A stretch of 64,000 nucleotides of DNA from Bacteroidales bacterium (lineage in GTDB: Bacteria; Bacteroidota; Bacteroidia; Bacteroidales; UBA932), in assembly GCA_017395045.1 (NCBI GenBank), contig JAFPWG010000022.1:1-64000 (forward strand), written 5' to 3'. Position 1 is the first letter of the stretch. Every line of letters begins with the position of its first letter. The notes under the pieces are model-generated. The model had not been told where the DNA came from and searched no databases. It worked only from the letters and a program-made list of their open reading frames with translations. Below, one piece after another: positions 48,191-58,876 of this stretch. A program made the position numbers and the translations under genes.

Positions 48191-51100
48191 CTACACTTCC
48201 ACGAATTCATCCTCCCCGTTCTCCCGGATATACCACAAGGTGGCGGAAACGGAAGGATGCCCCATCGCCCTATAAAGGGCGGCGTAACGGGCTACCTGAT
48301 CCCTGTGCTTCCGCTCCGGCTGCCCGAACTTGTAGTCCACCACCGCGACGGACCCGTCGTCCCGGATGACGACGCGGTCCGGACGGAGTTCCCCGCCGTC
48401 GGTGTCAATGAGAGAAACCTCGTTCAGGATGTGCGCCCCCTCGACGGTGAACCAGCCCCGCCCGGCCACCGAAGAGACCTCTTCCTCCAGGAAACGGAGC
48501 GTATGGTCCCTGTCACCTCTGGGAAGGGCACCGGATGCAACGGCGCGGTCCACGGCCTTCGGAAGGTCCTCCGGGACCGTAACGGCCGCAAGGATGTCGT
48601 GCAGGACCAGACCGCGGAGCCGGTTGGAGGCGTCCGGGCCCACGAGGCCGTCGGGGCCGAAATAGTCGGCCGCGTCGCGGCTGAACCGGAGGCGGCCGCG
48701 GTCACCGGCCGGGAAGGACGGATACCCCGTCCGGAGCGGCATGGCCGGCCCGGCCTTCCGCTCCAGCGAGCCGAAGTCGTACATCGTCCCCACGTGATGG
48801 CTGAGCGTCCCGACAAAGCCGTAGAGGACCTGCGAAAGATTCTTCCAATCGGCGGGGGTTTTGTCCCTGACCGCCTGGAGCACCTTCTGCGGAGGCTCTT
48901 TCGCAATGACCTTCAGGCCATATTTCGCCCGAGTCATGGCCACGTAAAAGACGTTGATGTTGTCAATGAACTGGAGCTTCCGCTCGCGATGATAGTCCTC
49001 CGCGAACAGCGTACTCTCGCTGGTTCCGCTCAGTTCCACGTGATACACGCCGTCGGCGAAGGCGGCCAGCGGAGTTCCGTCCACGTCCGGACGGCACCAG
49101 TAGGACGAACCTTTGTATAAGGATACCTTTTCCGCGAACGGAAAGATCACGTACGGGAACTCCAGTCCCTTGGATTTGTGGACCGTCATTACGCGGACGG
49201 CCGATCCGGTCTCGGGCGAGGCGATCTTGGGGTCCGCATCCGCCCACTCGCGGAGGAAAGCGGACAGGTCGTTCCCGCGGGAGGCGGACCAGTCCAGCAG
49301 AAAGTCCATGAAAGACTGGATATAAGGCACTTCCGCCTCGAACGTATCCGGATCGGCCGTCCGCAGGTCGCGAAGGAGTGATTCGGCCAGGTCCGTCAGC
49401 GAGTGATAATGGTCGGGGATCCGGATGTCCATGGACCGGGCCAGGAAGCCGGCCACGGATGCGTGCCCTTCCGTGTCGGGCGAGTCCACCAGCGACAGCT
49501 GGGACACGAGCCGCCGCACGGTCACGGAGGATTTGACGAACAGCGAATCGTCGGACACGACCGGAATCCCTTCGGATACGAGCCGGGCCGCGATTTCGGA
49601 TCCTTCCTGGTTGCCCCGGACGAGGATGGCGACGTCACCATACTGACCGCCTGCGGCAATTACGCTCCGGACCGAGGCGACGATCTCGTCCATTTCGGCG
49701 TCGTAGTCCTCCAGGAAGCGGATGTCGACGGATCCCTCGGCCGGGTCCTTGAAGCAGACCTGCTGGTCCACGTCCCGGTAGATGCGGCTCACGTCATTCC
49801 CGCCCAGAAGGGCATCCAGCTGCTCCGCCGCATAAGGGAAGAACGCATTGTTGAACGCCACGATGGCCTTGCAGGTGCGGTAGTTGCCGTCCAGCACCTT
49901 CTCGGCTCCCGGTCCCAGGCGGAAATCCGCCCGCACGCCGGAATCCAGCAGGTGCCAGTCGGAGCCGCGCCAGCGGTAGATGGACTGCTTCACGTCGCCC
50001 ACGACCAGGTTGTCGAACCCGCCGGCCTCGCTGTTCAGCAGCAGCGGACGGAAGTTCTCCCACTGGATCGTGGACGTATCCTGGAACTCGTCCAGGAGGA
50101 AATCCTCGAACCGGACGCCCAGCTTCTCGTACACGAACGGGGCGTCTGACCCGTCGATGATGCCTTTCAGGATGGTGTTCGAGTCCTCGATGGACAGGAC
50201 GTTCCTTTCTTTCTGCACCTCGTCGAAGGCCTTCCGCAGTTCTGCCGCGATGCCCAGCGTATAAGCCTGGCCGCCGATGAGACAGGCGGTCCTGTACTGG
50301 CGGAAACGGTCTCCGAACAAAGCGCAGAAAGCGTTCAGCGGCCCCTCCAGGCTGCCTTCCAGTTCCACGCGGTACTTGTCTTTGGATTTTGCGAACCACT
50401 TCGAGGGATCGGGCGCCTTGTCCAGGAACGAGTCCGTTGGCAGGCCGACGGCGTCGTGCGGGCCCAAGTCCCGGAAGCCGTACAGGGCTTTCAGGAAGCC
50501 GCGGTTGCTGTCGGCCGGGTCCACGCCATGCTTCTCCAGCACGTCCAGGGCCGCCTGCGCGGCGTTCCGGACGTCTTTCACGAACGCATCGGCAAGGGCG
50601 GCGCAGCCTTTCCGGATCTCCTTCAGATGATCCTTCGCATAGGCGGCGTCCTCGTCGATGCCGTAACGACGCACGGCTTCCGCATGGTCCATGGACTTGA
50701 GGTTTTTGGCCATCTCCTTGAGGGGAGGCTCCAGGTTGAAACGGCTGCCGCTTTCCAGGCCGGCTTTCACGTTGTCGGTCAGCCAGTCCAGGAGAACCCG
50801 GTCGTCCTCCGTGAGGCCGTCCAGGATCCGGTCCACGCTTTCCTCCACCAGGGCGGCCTTGTCCAGTTCCACCTGGTAGGAAGCGAACTGTCCGATCTCC
50901 CGGGAGAAGGCCCGCAGCGTCTGCTGGAAGAACTTGTCGATGGTGGACACCGCAAAGGAGGAATAGTCGTGGAGAATGCCCCCGAGCTGCCCGGAAGCCC
51001 GTTTCTGCAAGGCCTCCGCCGTCGGGAAAAGACTCGGGACGAAGTCCTCGTAATAAGGCGATTCCGCCGGTTTTGACGACAGGACGAACAGCTCGTCCAG

Positions 51101-51262
51101 AATGCGGTGTTTCATCTCCTCGGTGGCCTTGTTCGTGAAGGTCACGGCGAGGATGTGGCGGTAGGCCTGCGGATCCTTCTTCGAAAGAAGCAGGCGGATG
51201 TATTCACGGGCCAGGTTCCAGGTCTTTCCCGAACCGGCCGAAGCTTTGAGAACCCGGATCAT
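48191..51262 (-). CDS. addA: AddA-type UvrD-family helicase-nuclease
   Basis: ATP-dependent helicase subunit of a RecBCD-like double-strand-break repair enzyme. 1023 residues. Walker A ASAGSGKTWNLA at the N-terminus, TFTNKATEEMK (motif Ia), LLDEFQDTSTIQW (motif II), VMTVHKSKGLEFP and VAMTRAK (motifs V-VI). The C-terminal PD-(D/E)XK nuclease shows RPDRVVIRDDGSVAVVDYK and a following QVARYAALY. Overlaps addB by four bases. Confidence 0.92.
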   Translation of the reverse strand: MIRVLKASAGSGKTWNLAREYIRLLLSKKDPQAYRHILAVTFTNKATEEMKHRILDELFVLSSKPAESPYYEDFVPSLFPTAEALQKRASGQLGGILHDYSSFAVSTIDKFFQQTLRAFSREIGQFASYQVELDKAALVEESVDRILDGLTEDDRVLLDWLTDNVKAGLESGSRFNLEPPLKEMAKNLKSMDHAEAVRRYGIDEDAAYAKDHLKEIRKGCAALADAFVKDVRNAAQAALDVLEKHGVDPADSNRGFLKALYGFRDLGPHDAVGLPTDSFLDKAPDPSKWFAKSKDKYRVELEGSLEGPLNAFCALFGDRFRQYRTACLIGGQAYTLGIAAELRKAFDEVQKERNVLSIEDSNTILKGIIDGSDAPFVYEKLGVRFEDFLLDEFQDTSTIQWENFRPLLLNSEAGGFDNLVVGDVKQSIYRWRGSDWHLLDSGVRADFRLGPGAEKVLDGNYRTCKAIVAFNNAFFPYAAEQLDALLGGNDVSRIYRDVDQQVCFKDPAEGSVDIRFLEDYDAEMDEIVASVRSVIAAGGQYGDVAILVRGNQEGSEIAARLVSEGIPVVSDDSLFVKSSVTVRRLVSQLSLVDSPDTEGHASVAGFLARSMDIRIPDHYHSLTDLAESLLRDLRTADPDTFEAEVPYIQSFMDFLLDWSASRGNDLSAFLREWADADPKIASPETGSAVRVMTVHKSKGLEFPYVIFPFAEKVSLYKGSSYWCRPDVDGTPLAAFADGVYHVELSGTSESTLFAEDYHRERKLQFIDNINVFYVAMTRAKYGLKVIAKEPPQKVLQAVRDKTPADWKNLSQVLYGFVGTLSHHVGTMYDFGSLERKAGPAMPLRTGYPSFPAGDRGRLRFSRDAADYFGPDGLVGPDASNRLRGLVLHDILAAVTVPEDLPKAVDRAVASGALPRGDRDHTLRFLEEEVSSVAGRGWFTVEGAHILNEVSLIDTDGGELRPDRVVIRDDGSVAVVDYKFGQPERKHRDQVARYAALYRAMGHPSVSATLWYIRENGEDEFVEV

Positions 51263-54123
51263 CGGCCGCAGATCATTTTGAAATCACAGAATTCACAGGT
51301 TTTCCGTTCCTCCGTCCGGCGGAAAGGCACGGACGGATCCGTCATCTCCGCGAGGAGGTCCTTGAGGCGTTCCCGCGTCAGGCGGGCGAATTCGGGACTG
51401 GCCGGACGGTCCCGGAGCGGGTCCGTGAACAGGCGGGAAACCGAATAGATGGAATTGACCACGGGGCGGCCCCTGAGTTCCTCCCGTTCCTGCGCCAGGA
51501 GGCCGTACAGGAACAGCTGAAGGGCAATCTTCGGCCGGCCGTTGTTCGTGGGACCGAAGAGTTTCCCCACCACCGAAGCCGCATTGTCATCGGTAATGTC
51601 GATGTCGTCCTGCTCCACCTTGCCCGTCTTGTAGTCCACGATGCGGGCCTCGCCGCCCAGGTAACTGTCGATGCGGTCCGCATAGCCCTTGATCCGGAAG
51701 CCTTCGAACGTTCCGGTCATCTTCGTTTCCAGGAACAGGATCCGGAAACCTTCCGATCCGGACTGTGCGAGGAGGTCCCTGTCGTGCCGGAGCGTCCGGA
51801 GGACATATTCGACGATGACCTCTTCCACGACGAGGTCGCGGCCGGAGACATCGACCGTCTGCATCTCCCGGAGGATGAACTCCCGGACGCGGGCCTTGAC
51901 GGCCTTCCGGTCCTTCAGCATCGCGTCCAAGGCTTCCGCTGTCAGGACCTTGCCCCTGTAGGGCCCGTACAGCGCCTGCATGGTGCTGTGGTACACGGTC
52001 CCCAGGGTGCCGGCATCCATCGACTCCAACACCTCGTCTTCGGTACTCAGGCGCTTGATGAAGGAGTAGTAGAACTTGGCCGGGCAGTACAGGTAGTTCT
52101 GGAGGGACGAGGCGGAGAGCTCTCCTTCGCGGATGATGTCGATGTCGGCCTGCGACTTGGGAATGGCGTCGGCCTCGGGGGCCAGCTCCATCCGGGACGT
52201 GGCGACAAACCGCTCCAGGGGCACCCGGTAATGGTATTCCAACTGTTTCACATACCGGCTCTCCTCCCCGGTCTTGAGACCTTCGGTACGGCTGTCCGAT
52301 ACCAGCCACACATGCTCCGCACGCTGGATCATCCGATAGAAATAATAGGCCCACACACTGTCCTGATATTCGAAGGTAGGCAGTCCGAAGCCCTTGCGGA
52401 GTTCCGGAGGGACGAAAGAGGCACTGCTGCTCCGGCGCGGGAAGGTCCCTTCATTCGCGGAAAGAAGGATGACGTTCCGGAAATCCAGGGCGCGCGTTTC
52501 CAGCGGGCCCATCACCTGCAAACCTTCCAGCGGCTCGCCCCGGAACGGGACGGCCTCACCGGACAGCAGTTCGTCCAGAAGGCGCAGCCAGGTGGCGGGA
52601 AGGACGTCCAGGTCGATGCCGCCGAGCAGGTTCAGCGACTGCAGGCACCGCTTTGCAAAATCCAGTTCCAGAAGCATTTCCTCCACGCCGCGGAGTTTCC
52701 AGCCTACATAGCTCACGATGTCGGAGAGGTATTGGACCAGCCGGCGGTTCTGGCCGGCATCCGCCTCCTTTGGATGTGTCACGACAGGCCGGAAGACCAG
52801 GTCCAGCAACGGCCCGCCCTGCAGGTCCTCCTGCGGAATGTAATATTTCGCCTGGTTCTTGACTTTCAGGACGGCCTGTTCTTCCGCCGGATCCAGGACG
52901 GCGCGGAAGAGGCTGTTGGTGAAGATGGAACGCACCTCGCGGTGATAGAAATACCAGCCGCCCGCCTTCTCCCGCAGACGCAGCTGCAACGCGGAAAGGG
53001 AGGACAGGAGGGAATAGACGGCTCCGCCCGTGAGGGGGCAGCCCATCGTCACGTTGATGCTGTCGTACTCCGACGGAATCGAGTTCAGCAGGGGCATCAG
53101 GAGGTTCTCGTCGGGCAGGATGAAGGCCGTTTCCACCGGATTGTCCGTGTTGCAGCGCCCGAGGATGGCGGGGGCCAGTTTCGCCTGCCCCACGGAAGAA
53201 GGGACGCTCACGACGTGGAAGGAGGGCTCCCGGAGGCCTTCCGGGTCCACCTGGAAGGCATTCGGAAAGTCACGGACATTGTCCCGCATGAAGACTGACG
53301 ACTTGTTCCGCGGGTCGCGCACGGCCTCGGAGACGTAGTCCCAGCAGAACTCCGCCAGGCCCGCGTCGCGGAGACGCCGGAGGACCGTCTTCTCGCACTC
53401 GTTCAGGGCATTCAAGCCCACGAAAACGTACCGGCGCACCTGCGGAAAAACGCCCGACAGGATGTCGGTTACGGACTCGCCTCCCTTCAGGCGCTCGGCC
53501 AGGTGGCGGTACACCATCCCCTCATACGCCATCCCCCGGGCATCCAGACGCCTGCGGAAATCCGTATAAAGCGGGTAAAGGATGTTCCAAACCTGGAGAA
53601 AGCGGGCTTTCACCGTAGCATCGTCCGTGTCCAGGCGGACGGTCAGGCGGCCGTTGCGGTCGCGGAAATGGTCCACGAAATGCAGGATGGCCTCCCGCTG
53701 GACGTCGGACAGGTGGCTGTAGTCGTCCTGGATTCCCTTGAAGTCCGCCACGTCGGTGAACAGGTCCTCCGCGTCCACGAGGAACTTGTCCACATCGCCG
53801 AAGTCAGCGAGGATCACCTCCCCCCAGAAGATGAACTCGTCCAGGGGCTCGGCCTTCGGATACACGGCCTTGTAGGACTCGTACAATTCCAGCAGCAGAC
53901 GGATTCGGTCCGTCGCCTCTCCGCCATACACCTGATAGAAGAAGTCATTGATGGTCAACGACATCGGCGCACGCATCGGTCGAGTGGCCCCGCCTTCCCG
54001 CAAGAGGTCGCCCAGATACTTCCGGAAGAAGACGGACGACCGTCGGTTCGGGAAGACGAAGCACGTCTGCCGTATGTCCGTTGCCAGGTAATGGGCGGCA
54101 ACCTGTCTCAAAAATGGTATCAT
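51259..54123 (-). CDS. addB: AddB-type nuclease subunit
   Basis: Partner of AddA; 954 residues from ATG 54123. N-terminal inactivated helicase-like region beginning near [16 protein letters not shown], with no Walker A. The C-terminal nuclease has [20 protein letters not shown] followed by KTGK. Four Cys that could hold a 4Fe-4S cluster, as in AddB, are seen: [10 protein letters not shown] and [10 protein letters not shown] at the extreme end. A GTG 39 bases further upstream is in frame but less likely. Confidence 0.9.
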   Translation of the reverse strand: MIPFLRQVAAHYLATDIRQTCFVFPNRRSSVFFRKYLGDLLREGGATRPMRAPMSLTINDFFYQVYGGEATDRIRLLLELYESYKAVYPKAEPLDEFIFWGEVILADFGDVDKFLVDAEDLFTDVADFKGIQDDYSHLSDVQREAILHFVDHFRDRNGRLTVRLDTDDATVKARFLQVWNILYPLYTDFRRRLDARGMAYEGMVYRHLAERLKGGESVTDILSGVFPQVRRYVFVGLNALNECEKTVLRRLRDAGLAEFCWDYVSEAVRDPRNKSSVFMRDNVRDFPNAFQVDPEGLREPSFHVVSVPSSVGQAKLAPAILGRCNTDNPVETAFILPDENLLMPLLNSIPSEYDSINVTMGCPLTGGAVYSLLSSLSALQLRLREKAGGWYFYHREVRSIFTNSLFRAVLDPAEEQAVLKVKNQAKYYIPQEDLQGGPLLDLVFRPVVTHPKEADAGQNRRLVQYLSDIVSYVGWKLRGVEEMLLELDFAKRCLQSLNLLGGIDLDVLPATWLRLLDELLSGEAVPFRGEPLEGLQVMGPLETRALDFRNVILLSANEGTFPRRSSSASFVPPELRKGFGLPTFEYQDSVWAYYFYRMIQRAEHVWLVSDSRTEGLKTGEESRYVKQLEYHYRVPLERFVATSRMELAPEADAIPKSQADIDIIREGELSASSLQNYLYCPAKFYYSFIKRLSTEDEVLESMDAGTLGTVYHSTMQALYGPYRGKVLTAEALDAMLKDRKAVKARVREFILREMQTVDVSGRDLVVEEVIVEYVLRTLRHDRDLLAQSGSEGFRILFLETKMTGTFEGFRIKGYADRIDSYLGGEARIVDYKTGKVEQDDIDITDDNAASVVGKLFGPTNNGRPKIALQLFLYGLLAQEREELRGRPVVNSIYSVSRLFTDPLRDRPASPEFARLTRERLKDLLAEMTDPSVPFRRTEERKTCEFCDFKMICGR

Positions 54124-54242
54124 GCGGTAAAAATACGGAGTTCTTTTGCCAAACTGTGGCACAACCGTCGTTTGTCCCCTACTAAATTAGTCAAACTTTC
54201 AAAACATTTCAAGAGGCTGATAGTAAATCCGGCAGAATTGAT

Positions 54243-54250
54243 TATCTTTG
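54243..54250 (+). promoter_or_regulatory. -7 box TATCTTTG of the rubrerythrin gene
   Basis: Plus-strand match, 38 bases before the ATG at 54289, in the 165-base gap after addB. Confidence 0.6.
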
Positions 54251-54288
54251 TTTTTAGAATAATTCAAAACACACAACATCGAACCGAT

Positions 54289-54843
54289 ATGAAGAAAAAA
54301 TTCCGCTGCCTCGTGTGCGGATACGTCCACGAAGGCGAAAATCCGCCCGCTGAGTGCCCCGTATGCCATGTGAAGTCCGACAAGTTCGTCGAAATCAAGG
54401 AAGAGGAAGGCAAGCCCATGTGGGCCTGCGAGCACGAACTCGGCGTCGCCAAGGGCTGCGACCCTGAAATCTGGGCCGGCCTGCAGGAGCACTTCCACGG
54501 TGAATGCACGGAAGTGGGCATGTATCTCGCCATGAGCCGCCAGGCGGACCGCGAAGGCTATCCCGAGGCCGCCGACGCCTTCAAGCGCTACGCTTTCGAG
54601 GAGGCCGACCACGCCGCCCGCATCGCCGAACTCCTCGGCGAGGTGGTCTGGGATACCAAGACCAACCTCAAGAAGCGTTACGAGGCCGAAGCCGGGGCAT
54701 GCGAAGGCAAGCTCGCCATCGCCACGAAGGCGAAGAAGCTCGGCTACGACGCCATCCACGACACGATCCACGAAATGGCCCGTGACGAAGCCCGCCACGG
54801 CGCCGGTTTCCTGGGTCTTTACAACCGCCTCTTTAAGAAATAA
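54289..54843 (+). CDS. Rubrerythrin with N-terminal rubredoxin domain (reverse type)
   Basis: Peroxide-reducing non-haem iron protein of anaerobes. 184 residues. The rubredoxin-like iron site is at the N-terminus (CLVCGYVH ... [11 protein letters not shown], two CxxC), and the diiron four-helix domain follows, with Glu/ExxH pairs in [19 protein letters not shown] and ARDEARHG. Classical rubrerythrin has the opposite order. Monocistronic: own promoter and a strong terminator. Supports an anaerobic, oxygen-exposed lifestyle. Confidence 0.93.
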   Translation: MKKKFRCLVCGYVHEGENPPAECPVCHVKSDKFVEIKEEEGKPMWACEHELGVAKGCDPEIWAGLQEHFHGECTEVGMYLAMSRQADREGYPEAADAFKRYAFEEADHAARIAELLGEVVWDTKTNLKKRYEAEAGACEGKLAIATKAKKLGYDAIHDTIHEMARDEARHGAGFLGLYNRLFKK

Positions 54844-54864
54844 GGCAGGCGCTCCTTCAAACGA

Positions 54865-54894
54865 AAGGGTCGGCTCGAAAACGAGCCGACCCTT
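54865..54894. terminator. Bidirectional terminator
   Basis: A perfect 13-base stem, AAGGGTCGGCTCG (54865-54877) with CGAGCCGACCCTT (54882-54894), and an AAAA loop. It serves the rubrerythrin gene and possibly the convergent acyltransferase operon. Confidence 0.85.
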
Positions 54895-54900
54895 GTTTCA

Positions 54901-56028
54901 TTACACCCGCAGGAAGACCTTGTTCCTGTACATCAGCCAGAGGATGAATAAGAGGATGGACGAATTCGACAGGGCGATCAGGACGGGATACCACGAGAAT
55001 CCGCTGAAGCCGTGCAAAAGGGATTCGGAAACGGAAGAGAATCGGACCACCATGCCCAACATATAGGCCGTGATGGCGTTCATACCGTACATTTTCAGCC
55101 AGTCCGCCCCCCTGTGCCATCCACGCACGTCCACCAGATAATAGGTCAATGCGATGAGAAGGAAGCAGATACCGCCCGAATAGAGGGTCATGCTGCTGCT
55201 CCAGATCTTCTTGATGATCGGGAAGACGGGAGACATCGCAAGCCCCGCGGCGATGAGGCCGGCGCCGGCCACGGCCACCAGCGCGGCCCGTTTCGACGGC
55301 CGGAAACGCTTGCTCGCAAGCATCTGCCCGGCAAAACTGCCCAACAGTACGGTGACCGCAAAATTGAGGCTGGAAAGAATCCAGGTATATTCGTACCTCG
55401 AACTGAATTGCCAACTGCCATCCGGGGCCCAGATGACGCCGCCGCGATGGGACCCCAGGACGGTCTTGTCCACGACCATCGCGACATTGTCCTGCCCGTC
55501 CAGGTTCATCCCGGTGCAGGCGAAGGCGATCCAGTATCCGGCGAAGAGCACTACGGTGAAGACGGCCTGCCACTTGAAATCGAAATGGACGAAAAGCAGG
55601 GCCGCAATCACATAACCGACGGCAATGGCCTGGAGCGTATTGGCATAAGGGTGGAACGTCTTCCAGTTGAAATCCAGCAGGTTCCCCTGTACGATCCATC
55701 CCAGCAGGAACAGCAGGAAGAAGCGCCGGAGGAGTTTCAGATAGAACGGGCCATCCGGTCTGACCCCATTCCTGTAACGGGCCATGGAGAACGGGATGGT
55801 CATGCCGGACATGAACAGGAAAAGCGGCATGATGAGGTCCCACAGCACGAATCCCTCCCAAGCGACATGCTCACACTGGTGTAAAAGCCAGGCGGTTCCA
55901 TCCGGATACACGTCGCACAGGCTGTGGATGACCGGTCCCAGGAACAGCAGCAGGAACAGGTCTGCCCCGCGGAGGATGTCCAGAGAAGCCAGACGCTTCT
56001 TCGCCGGTATTTCTCCTTGTCCGGCCAT
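54901..56028 (-). CDS. DUF5009/HGSNAT-like membrane acyltransferase
   Basis: 375 residues, about ten membrane helices. N-terminal RLASLDILRGADLFLLLF and PLFLFMSGMTIPFS are typical of the heparan-alpha-glucosaminide acetyltransferase-like family; a His-rich loop (IHSLCD, HQCEHVAWEG) could carry the acyl group. It may acetylate sugars at the membrane. Last gene of the six-gene operon, three bases after bcp. Confidence 0.85.
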   Translation of the reverse strand: MAGQGEIPAKKRLASLDILRGADLFLLLFLGPVIHSLCDVYPDGTAWLLHQCEHVAWEGFVLWDLIMPLFLFMSGMTIPFSMARYRNGVRPDGPFYLKLLRRFFLLFLLGWIVQGNLLDFNWKTFHPYANTLQAIAVGYVIAALLFVHFDFKWQAVFTVVLFAGYWIAFACTGMNLDGQDNVAMVVDKTVLGSHRGGVIWAPDGSWQFSSRYEYTWILSSLNFAVTVLLGSFAGQMLASKRFRPSKRAALVAVAGAGLIAAGLAMSPVFPIIKKIWSSSMTLYSGGICFLLIALTYYLVDVRGWHRGADWLKMYGMNAITAYMLGMVVRFSSVSESLLHGFSGFSWYPVLIALSNSSILLFILWLMYRNKVFLRV

Positions 56029-56031
56029 CGC

Positions 56032-56484
56032 TTACTCCAGGATCTGCCCGGCGGCGTTCTTGGTATCCACCTTTTCGATGATGCGTTCCAGGATTCCGTC
56101 CTCGTCGAAGATGAAGGTGCGGCGGAGAGTACCCATGGTGGTCTTGCCGTACATCTTCTTCTCGCCCCAGGCGCCGAAGTCCTGAAGCATCTTCAGGGAC
56201 GTGTCGGACAGAAGCCGGAACGGGAGTTCATATTTCGCACGGAAGCCGGTATGGGATTTCGCACTGTCCCTGCTCACGCCCACGACATTGTATCCCGCAG
56301 CCGTCAGTTCCGCATAGTTGTCGCGGAAGGAACATGCCTCGGCCGTGCAGCCGGAGGTATTGTCCTTGGGATAGAAGTAGACGATGGTCTTGCGGCCCTT
56401 GCCGATGAAATCCTCCGATTTCACCGCATTCCCGTCCTGGTCCACGACCTCGAAGGACGGCATCTTGTCTCCGATTTTCAGCAT
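56032..56484 (-). CDS. bcp: Thiol peroxidase Bcp/PrxQ
   Basis: Reduces H2O2 and organic peroxides with thioredoxin. 150 residues. Peroxidatic Cys46 and resolving Cys51 (NTSGCTAEACSFRD), the C-x4-C spacing of PrxQ. Arg in the conserved C-terminal TLRRTFIFDEDG. Cytosolic. Lies four bases after the NADHX dehydratase gene. Confidence 0.94.
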   Translation of the reverse strand: MLKIGDKMPSFEVVDQDGNAVKSEDFIGKGRKTIVYFYPKDNTSGCTAEACSFRDNYAELTAAGYNVVGVSRDSAKSHTGFRAKYELPFRLLSDTSLKMLQDFGAWGEKKMYGKTTMGTLRRTFIFDEDGILERIIEKVDTKNAAGQILE

Positions 56485-56488
56485 GTTA

Positions 56489-57340
56489 TCAGAATGTATA
56501 CAGTTCCTTGAATCCTTGATGAAGGTTGTCGATGAGTTCCTGGCTGGAGTACGCTTCAGCCGTACGCTCCTGTGTCAGGATGTCACCGGCGCGACCATGG
56601 AGCCATACAGCGAGCGCGGCCGCATCGGCCGGTGCGTAACCGCGTGCCAGAAGACCGCCCAGAAGGCCCGTCAGGACATCACCGCTTCCTCCTTTCGCCA
56701 GGCCCGGGTTGCCGGTCGCATTGACCAGGCAATCCCCGGTGGGGATGAAGACCTTCGTATGGAAACCCTTCATTATGAGCGTACAGCCGGTTTCGGCGCA
56801 GAGCGCCCGTACCCGGCAATCCCGTTCGTCGTCATCGCTCCAGGACAGCAGGCGACGCAACTCTCCAAGATGCGGTGTCAGGACCGCACCCCCAGGCACA
56901 CATTCCTGCCAGTCCGGCATTTCCGAGAGGATATTCAGCGCATCGGCATCCATCACCGCCGGGATCTTCCGCTCCCTCACGGCACTCAGCAGCGTGAGCA
57001 GCGCCTCTTTTGTCTCCGGGCGCCGTCCGAGTCCCGGTCCCACCGCAACGGCGGAGTACCGGTCCATAGACTCCGGAACCAGGCTGAAACAGTCTCCCGG
57101 ATCCTCCGACAGCATCGCTGAAGGGTCCCGGACGACCATCGCCTGCAACGCACGCTCCGTGGAGTGCAGCGTCACGAGGCCGCACCCGGACCGGAGCGCG
57201 GCCCCGGCAGCCAGCACCGCCGCCCCGGGCATCGTCCGGCATCCTGCCACGACAAGCAGGTGTCCGTAATCGCCCTTGTGGGTTTCATCCGGACGGTGAA
57301 ACAGCCGCGGACGGAGGTATGCGGGACCGATCGTGATCAC
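56489..57340 (-). CDS. nnrD: ADP-dependent NAD(P)H-hydrate dehydratase, single-domain
   Basis: Repairs damaged hydrated NAD(P)H. 283 residues, ribokinase-like fold. HKGDYGHLLVVAG at the N-terminus, VMDADALNIL, VLTPHLGEL and the anion-hole ATGNPGLAKGGSGDVLTG are all present. The N-terminal epimerase (NnrE) that is usually fused is absent and none is nearby. It starts at GTG 57340. Confidence 0.92.
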   Translation of the reverse strand: MITIGPAYLRPRLFHRPDETHKGDYGHLLVVAGCRTMPGAAVLAAGAALRSGCGLVTLHSTERALQAMVVRDPSAMLSEDPGDCFSLVPESMDRYSAVAVGPGLGRRPETKEALLTLLSAVRERKIPAVMDADALNILSEMPDWQECVPGGAVLTPHLGELRRLLSWSDDDERDCRVRALCAETGCTLIMKGFHTKVFIPTGDCLVNATGNPGLAKGGSGDVLTGLLGGLLARGYAPADAAALAVWLHGRAGDILTQERTAEAYSSQELIDNLHQGFKELYTF

Positions 57341-57353
57341 GACTGCAGCGCTC

Positions 57354-58028
57354 CTATTCCACGAAAACCTTTCCGGCGCCCCAGGCCTTGCCCACTACCC
57401 CGCCGATGGAGCGGTAGGTCATGGAAGCGGCGTCGAAGACAATGGGTTGGAGCTTCTCCAGATCCACCTTGCCGTCCGTCAGGATGCGTTCGTCGGCGCT
57501 CATGTTCACCACCTCACCCACGAGGATGCCGTCGGCCCAGCTCACGACCTTGCATTCCAGCGTGAGGGGATACTCGTTGATGATGGGAGCGTCCACATTC
57601 GGGCTGGGCGTGACGGAGAATCCTGCCTTGGCGACCTTGTCCGGAACCTTGTTGCCGCTCACCAGGCCGAAATAGTCGGATTCGGCCACCGTGCGGATGT
57701 CGGCGAAACTCACGGTAAAGGCGCCGGTGCGCTCGAGGTTCTCCGTGGTCTTGTGCTTGGACATGCTCACGACGATCTGTTTGTAGTCGTACTGTCCTGC
57801 CCAGGCGGCCATCATCACGTCGGGCGTGTGGTCCTTGTCCCAGGTGGCGATCATCACGCACGGCTGGGGCGTCGTCACGAGAGCGTGGTCCGCGCCGAAA
57901 TTCTTGCGTCCGGCCACCTCTTTGAAAGTTTCTTGGGTGCTCATTTCATTCATGTTTTGGTTGTCAGCGTTTCCGCAGCCGGCCAGGGTCATCATCGCGG
58001 CCAGCACTGTGTAAAATACTTTTTTCAT
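57354..58028 (-). CDS. Flavin-reductase-fold protein with lipoprotein signal (copy 1)
   Basis: 224 residues. Residues 1-18 look like a lipoprotein signal with lipobox LAGC. Then comes an FMN-binding split-barrel of the flavin reductase family (ATWDKDHTPDVMMAAWAGQ, FTVSFADIRTVAESDYFG, ECKVVSWADGILVGEVVNM). Relatives are normally cytosolic. An internal ATG near residue 26 would remove the signal, but the start overlaps the DUF1295 stop by four bases, favouring the long form. If exported, it may use flavin outside the membrane. Confidence 0.8.
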   Translation of the reverse strand: MKKVFYTVLAAMMTLAGCGNADNQNMNEMSTQETFKEVAGRKNFGADHALVTTPQPCVMIATWDKDHTPDVMMAAWAGQYDYKQIVVSMSKHKTTENLERTGAFTVSFADIRTVAESDYFGLVSGNKVPDKVAKAGFSVTPSPNVDAPIINEYPLTLECKVVSWADGILVGEVVNMSADERILTDGKVDLEKLQPIVFDAASMTYRSIGGVVGKAWGAGKVFVE

Positions 58029-58876
58029 ATCAATATCCTTGTCTTTTTCCTGTATTCCGAATAGCCCGGCTTGTTCGCCAGCTGGCGCCGTTCCATCATC
58101 GGAATGCTGATGAAAAGGAAGAGGGCAGTCATGGCCACGGGCCCCAGGATGAACCAGTCGACCCCATGGGCCGATGCGTACATCACCCAGACGCCCCACC
58201 ACATCAGGATCTCTCCGAAATAGTTCGGATGCCGCCCATGCTTCCAGAGACCTGCGTTGCACACCTCTCCCGGATGGTCCGTCCGGAACTGATGGATCTG
58301 CGTATCCGCGACCAGTTCGATATTGGCAGCGGCCACGCACAGGACGAAGCCTGTCCACAGGATCCATCCGGCAGTGCCGGGCTCTTCGATAAGCCGGAAT
58401 CCCGGCAGCATGCAGGCGAACACCAGGAGCGTGGGCATCATGTTCAATCCGAAGAAATTCGTGATGTGGAACAGGAATGGGGACAGTTCCCCGCGATAAC
58501 GGGTATACCGCCAGTCCTCGTGTCCCAGGCCCTTGAACGTATGGACCCAGTTTCCGGTCAGCCGGATACCCCAATACCACACCGCAGCGAGCAGCAGGAT
58601 GACGGGCAGGGAGAATGAATCCTGGACCAGGGCCCATCCGGTGAACATCACCGGCGGCGCGACGCTCCAGTAGGGGTCATAGACCGACACGTTCTCATAC
58701 AAAAGGCCGTCGCACCAGATGACGACCGTTGCGACGACATCCGCCAGGAGCAGGGCCCATACGTCCGGCATCACTCCCCGCGCCTTTTGGCAGACCAGGA
58801 TTCCGACAACCGTCGCGACGGCATACATCGCCGTGACCAGAACCAGGCTGCCACCCTTTCCAAGGTCCCTCCTCAT
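58025..58876 (-). CDS. DUF1295 membrane protein (steroid 5-alpha-reductase-like)
   Basis: 283 residues with seven to eight membrane helices. The C-terminal signature GLWKHGRHPNYFGEILMWWG is that of DUF1295, related to 3-oxo-5-alpha-steroid dehydrogenases and isoprenylcysteine methyltransferase. Substrate unknown. The ATG at 58876 overlaps the upstream small gene by four bases; longer in-frame extension is antisense-like filler. Confidence 0.88.
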   Translation of the reverse strand: MRRDLGKGGSLVLVTAMYAVATVVGILVCQKARGVMPDVWALLLADVVATVVIWCDGLLYENVSVYDPYWSVAPPVMFTGWALVQDSFSLPVILLLAAVWYWGIRLTGNWVHTFKGLGHEDWRYTRYRGELSPFLFHITNFFGLNMMPTLLVFACMLPGFRLIEEPGTAGWILWTGFVLCVAAANIELVADTQIHQFRTDHPGEVCNAGLWKHGRHPNYFGEILMWWGVWVMYASAHGVDWFILGPVAMTALFLFISIPMMERRQLANKPGYSEYRKKTRILI

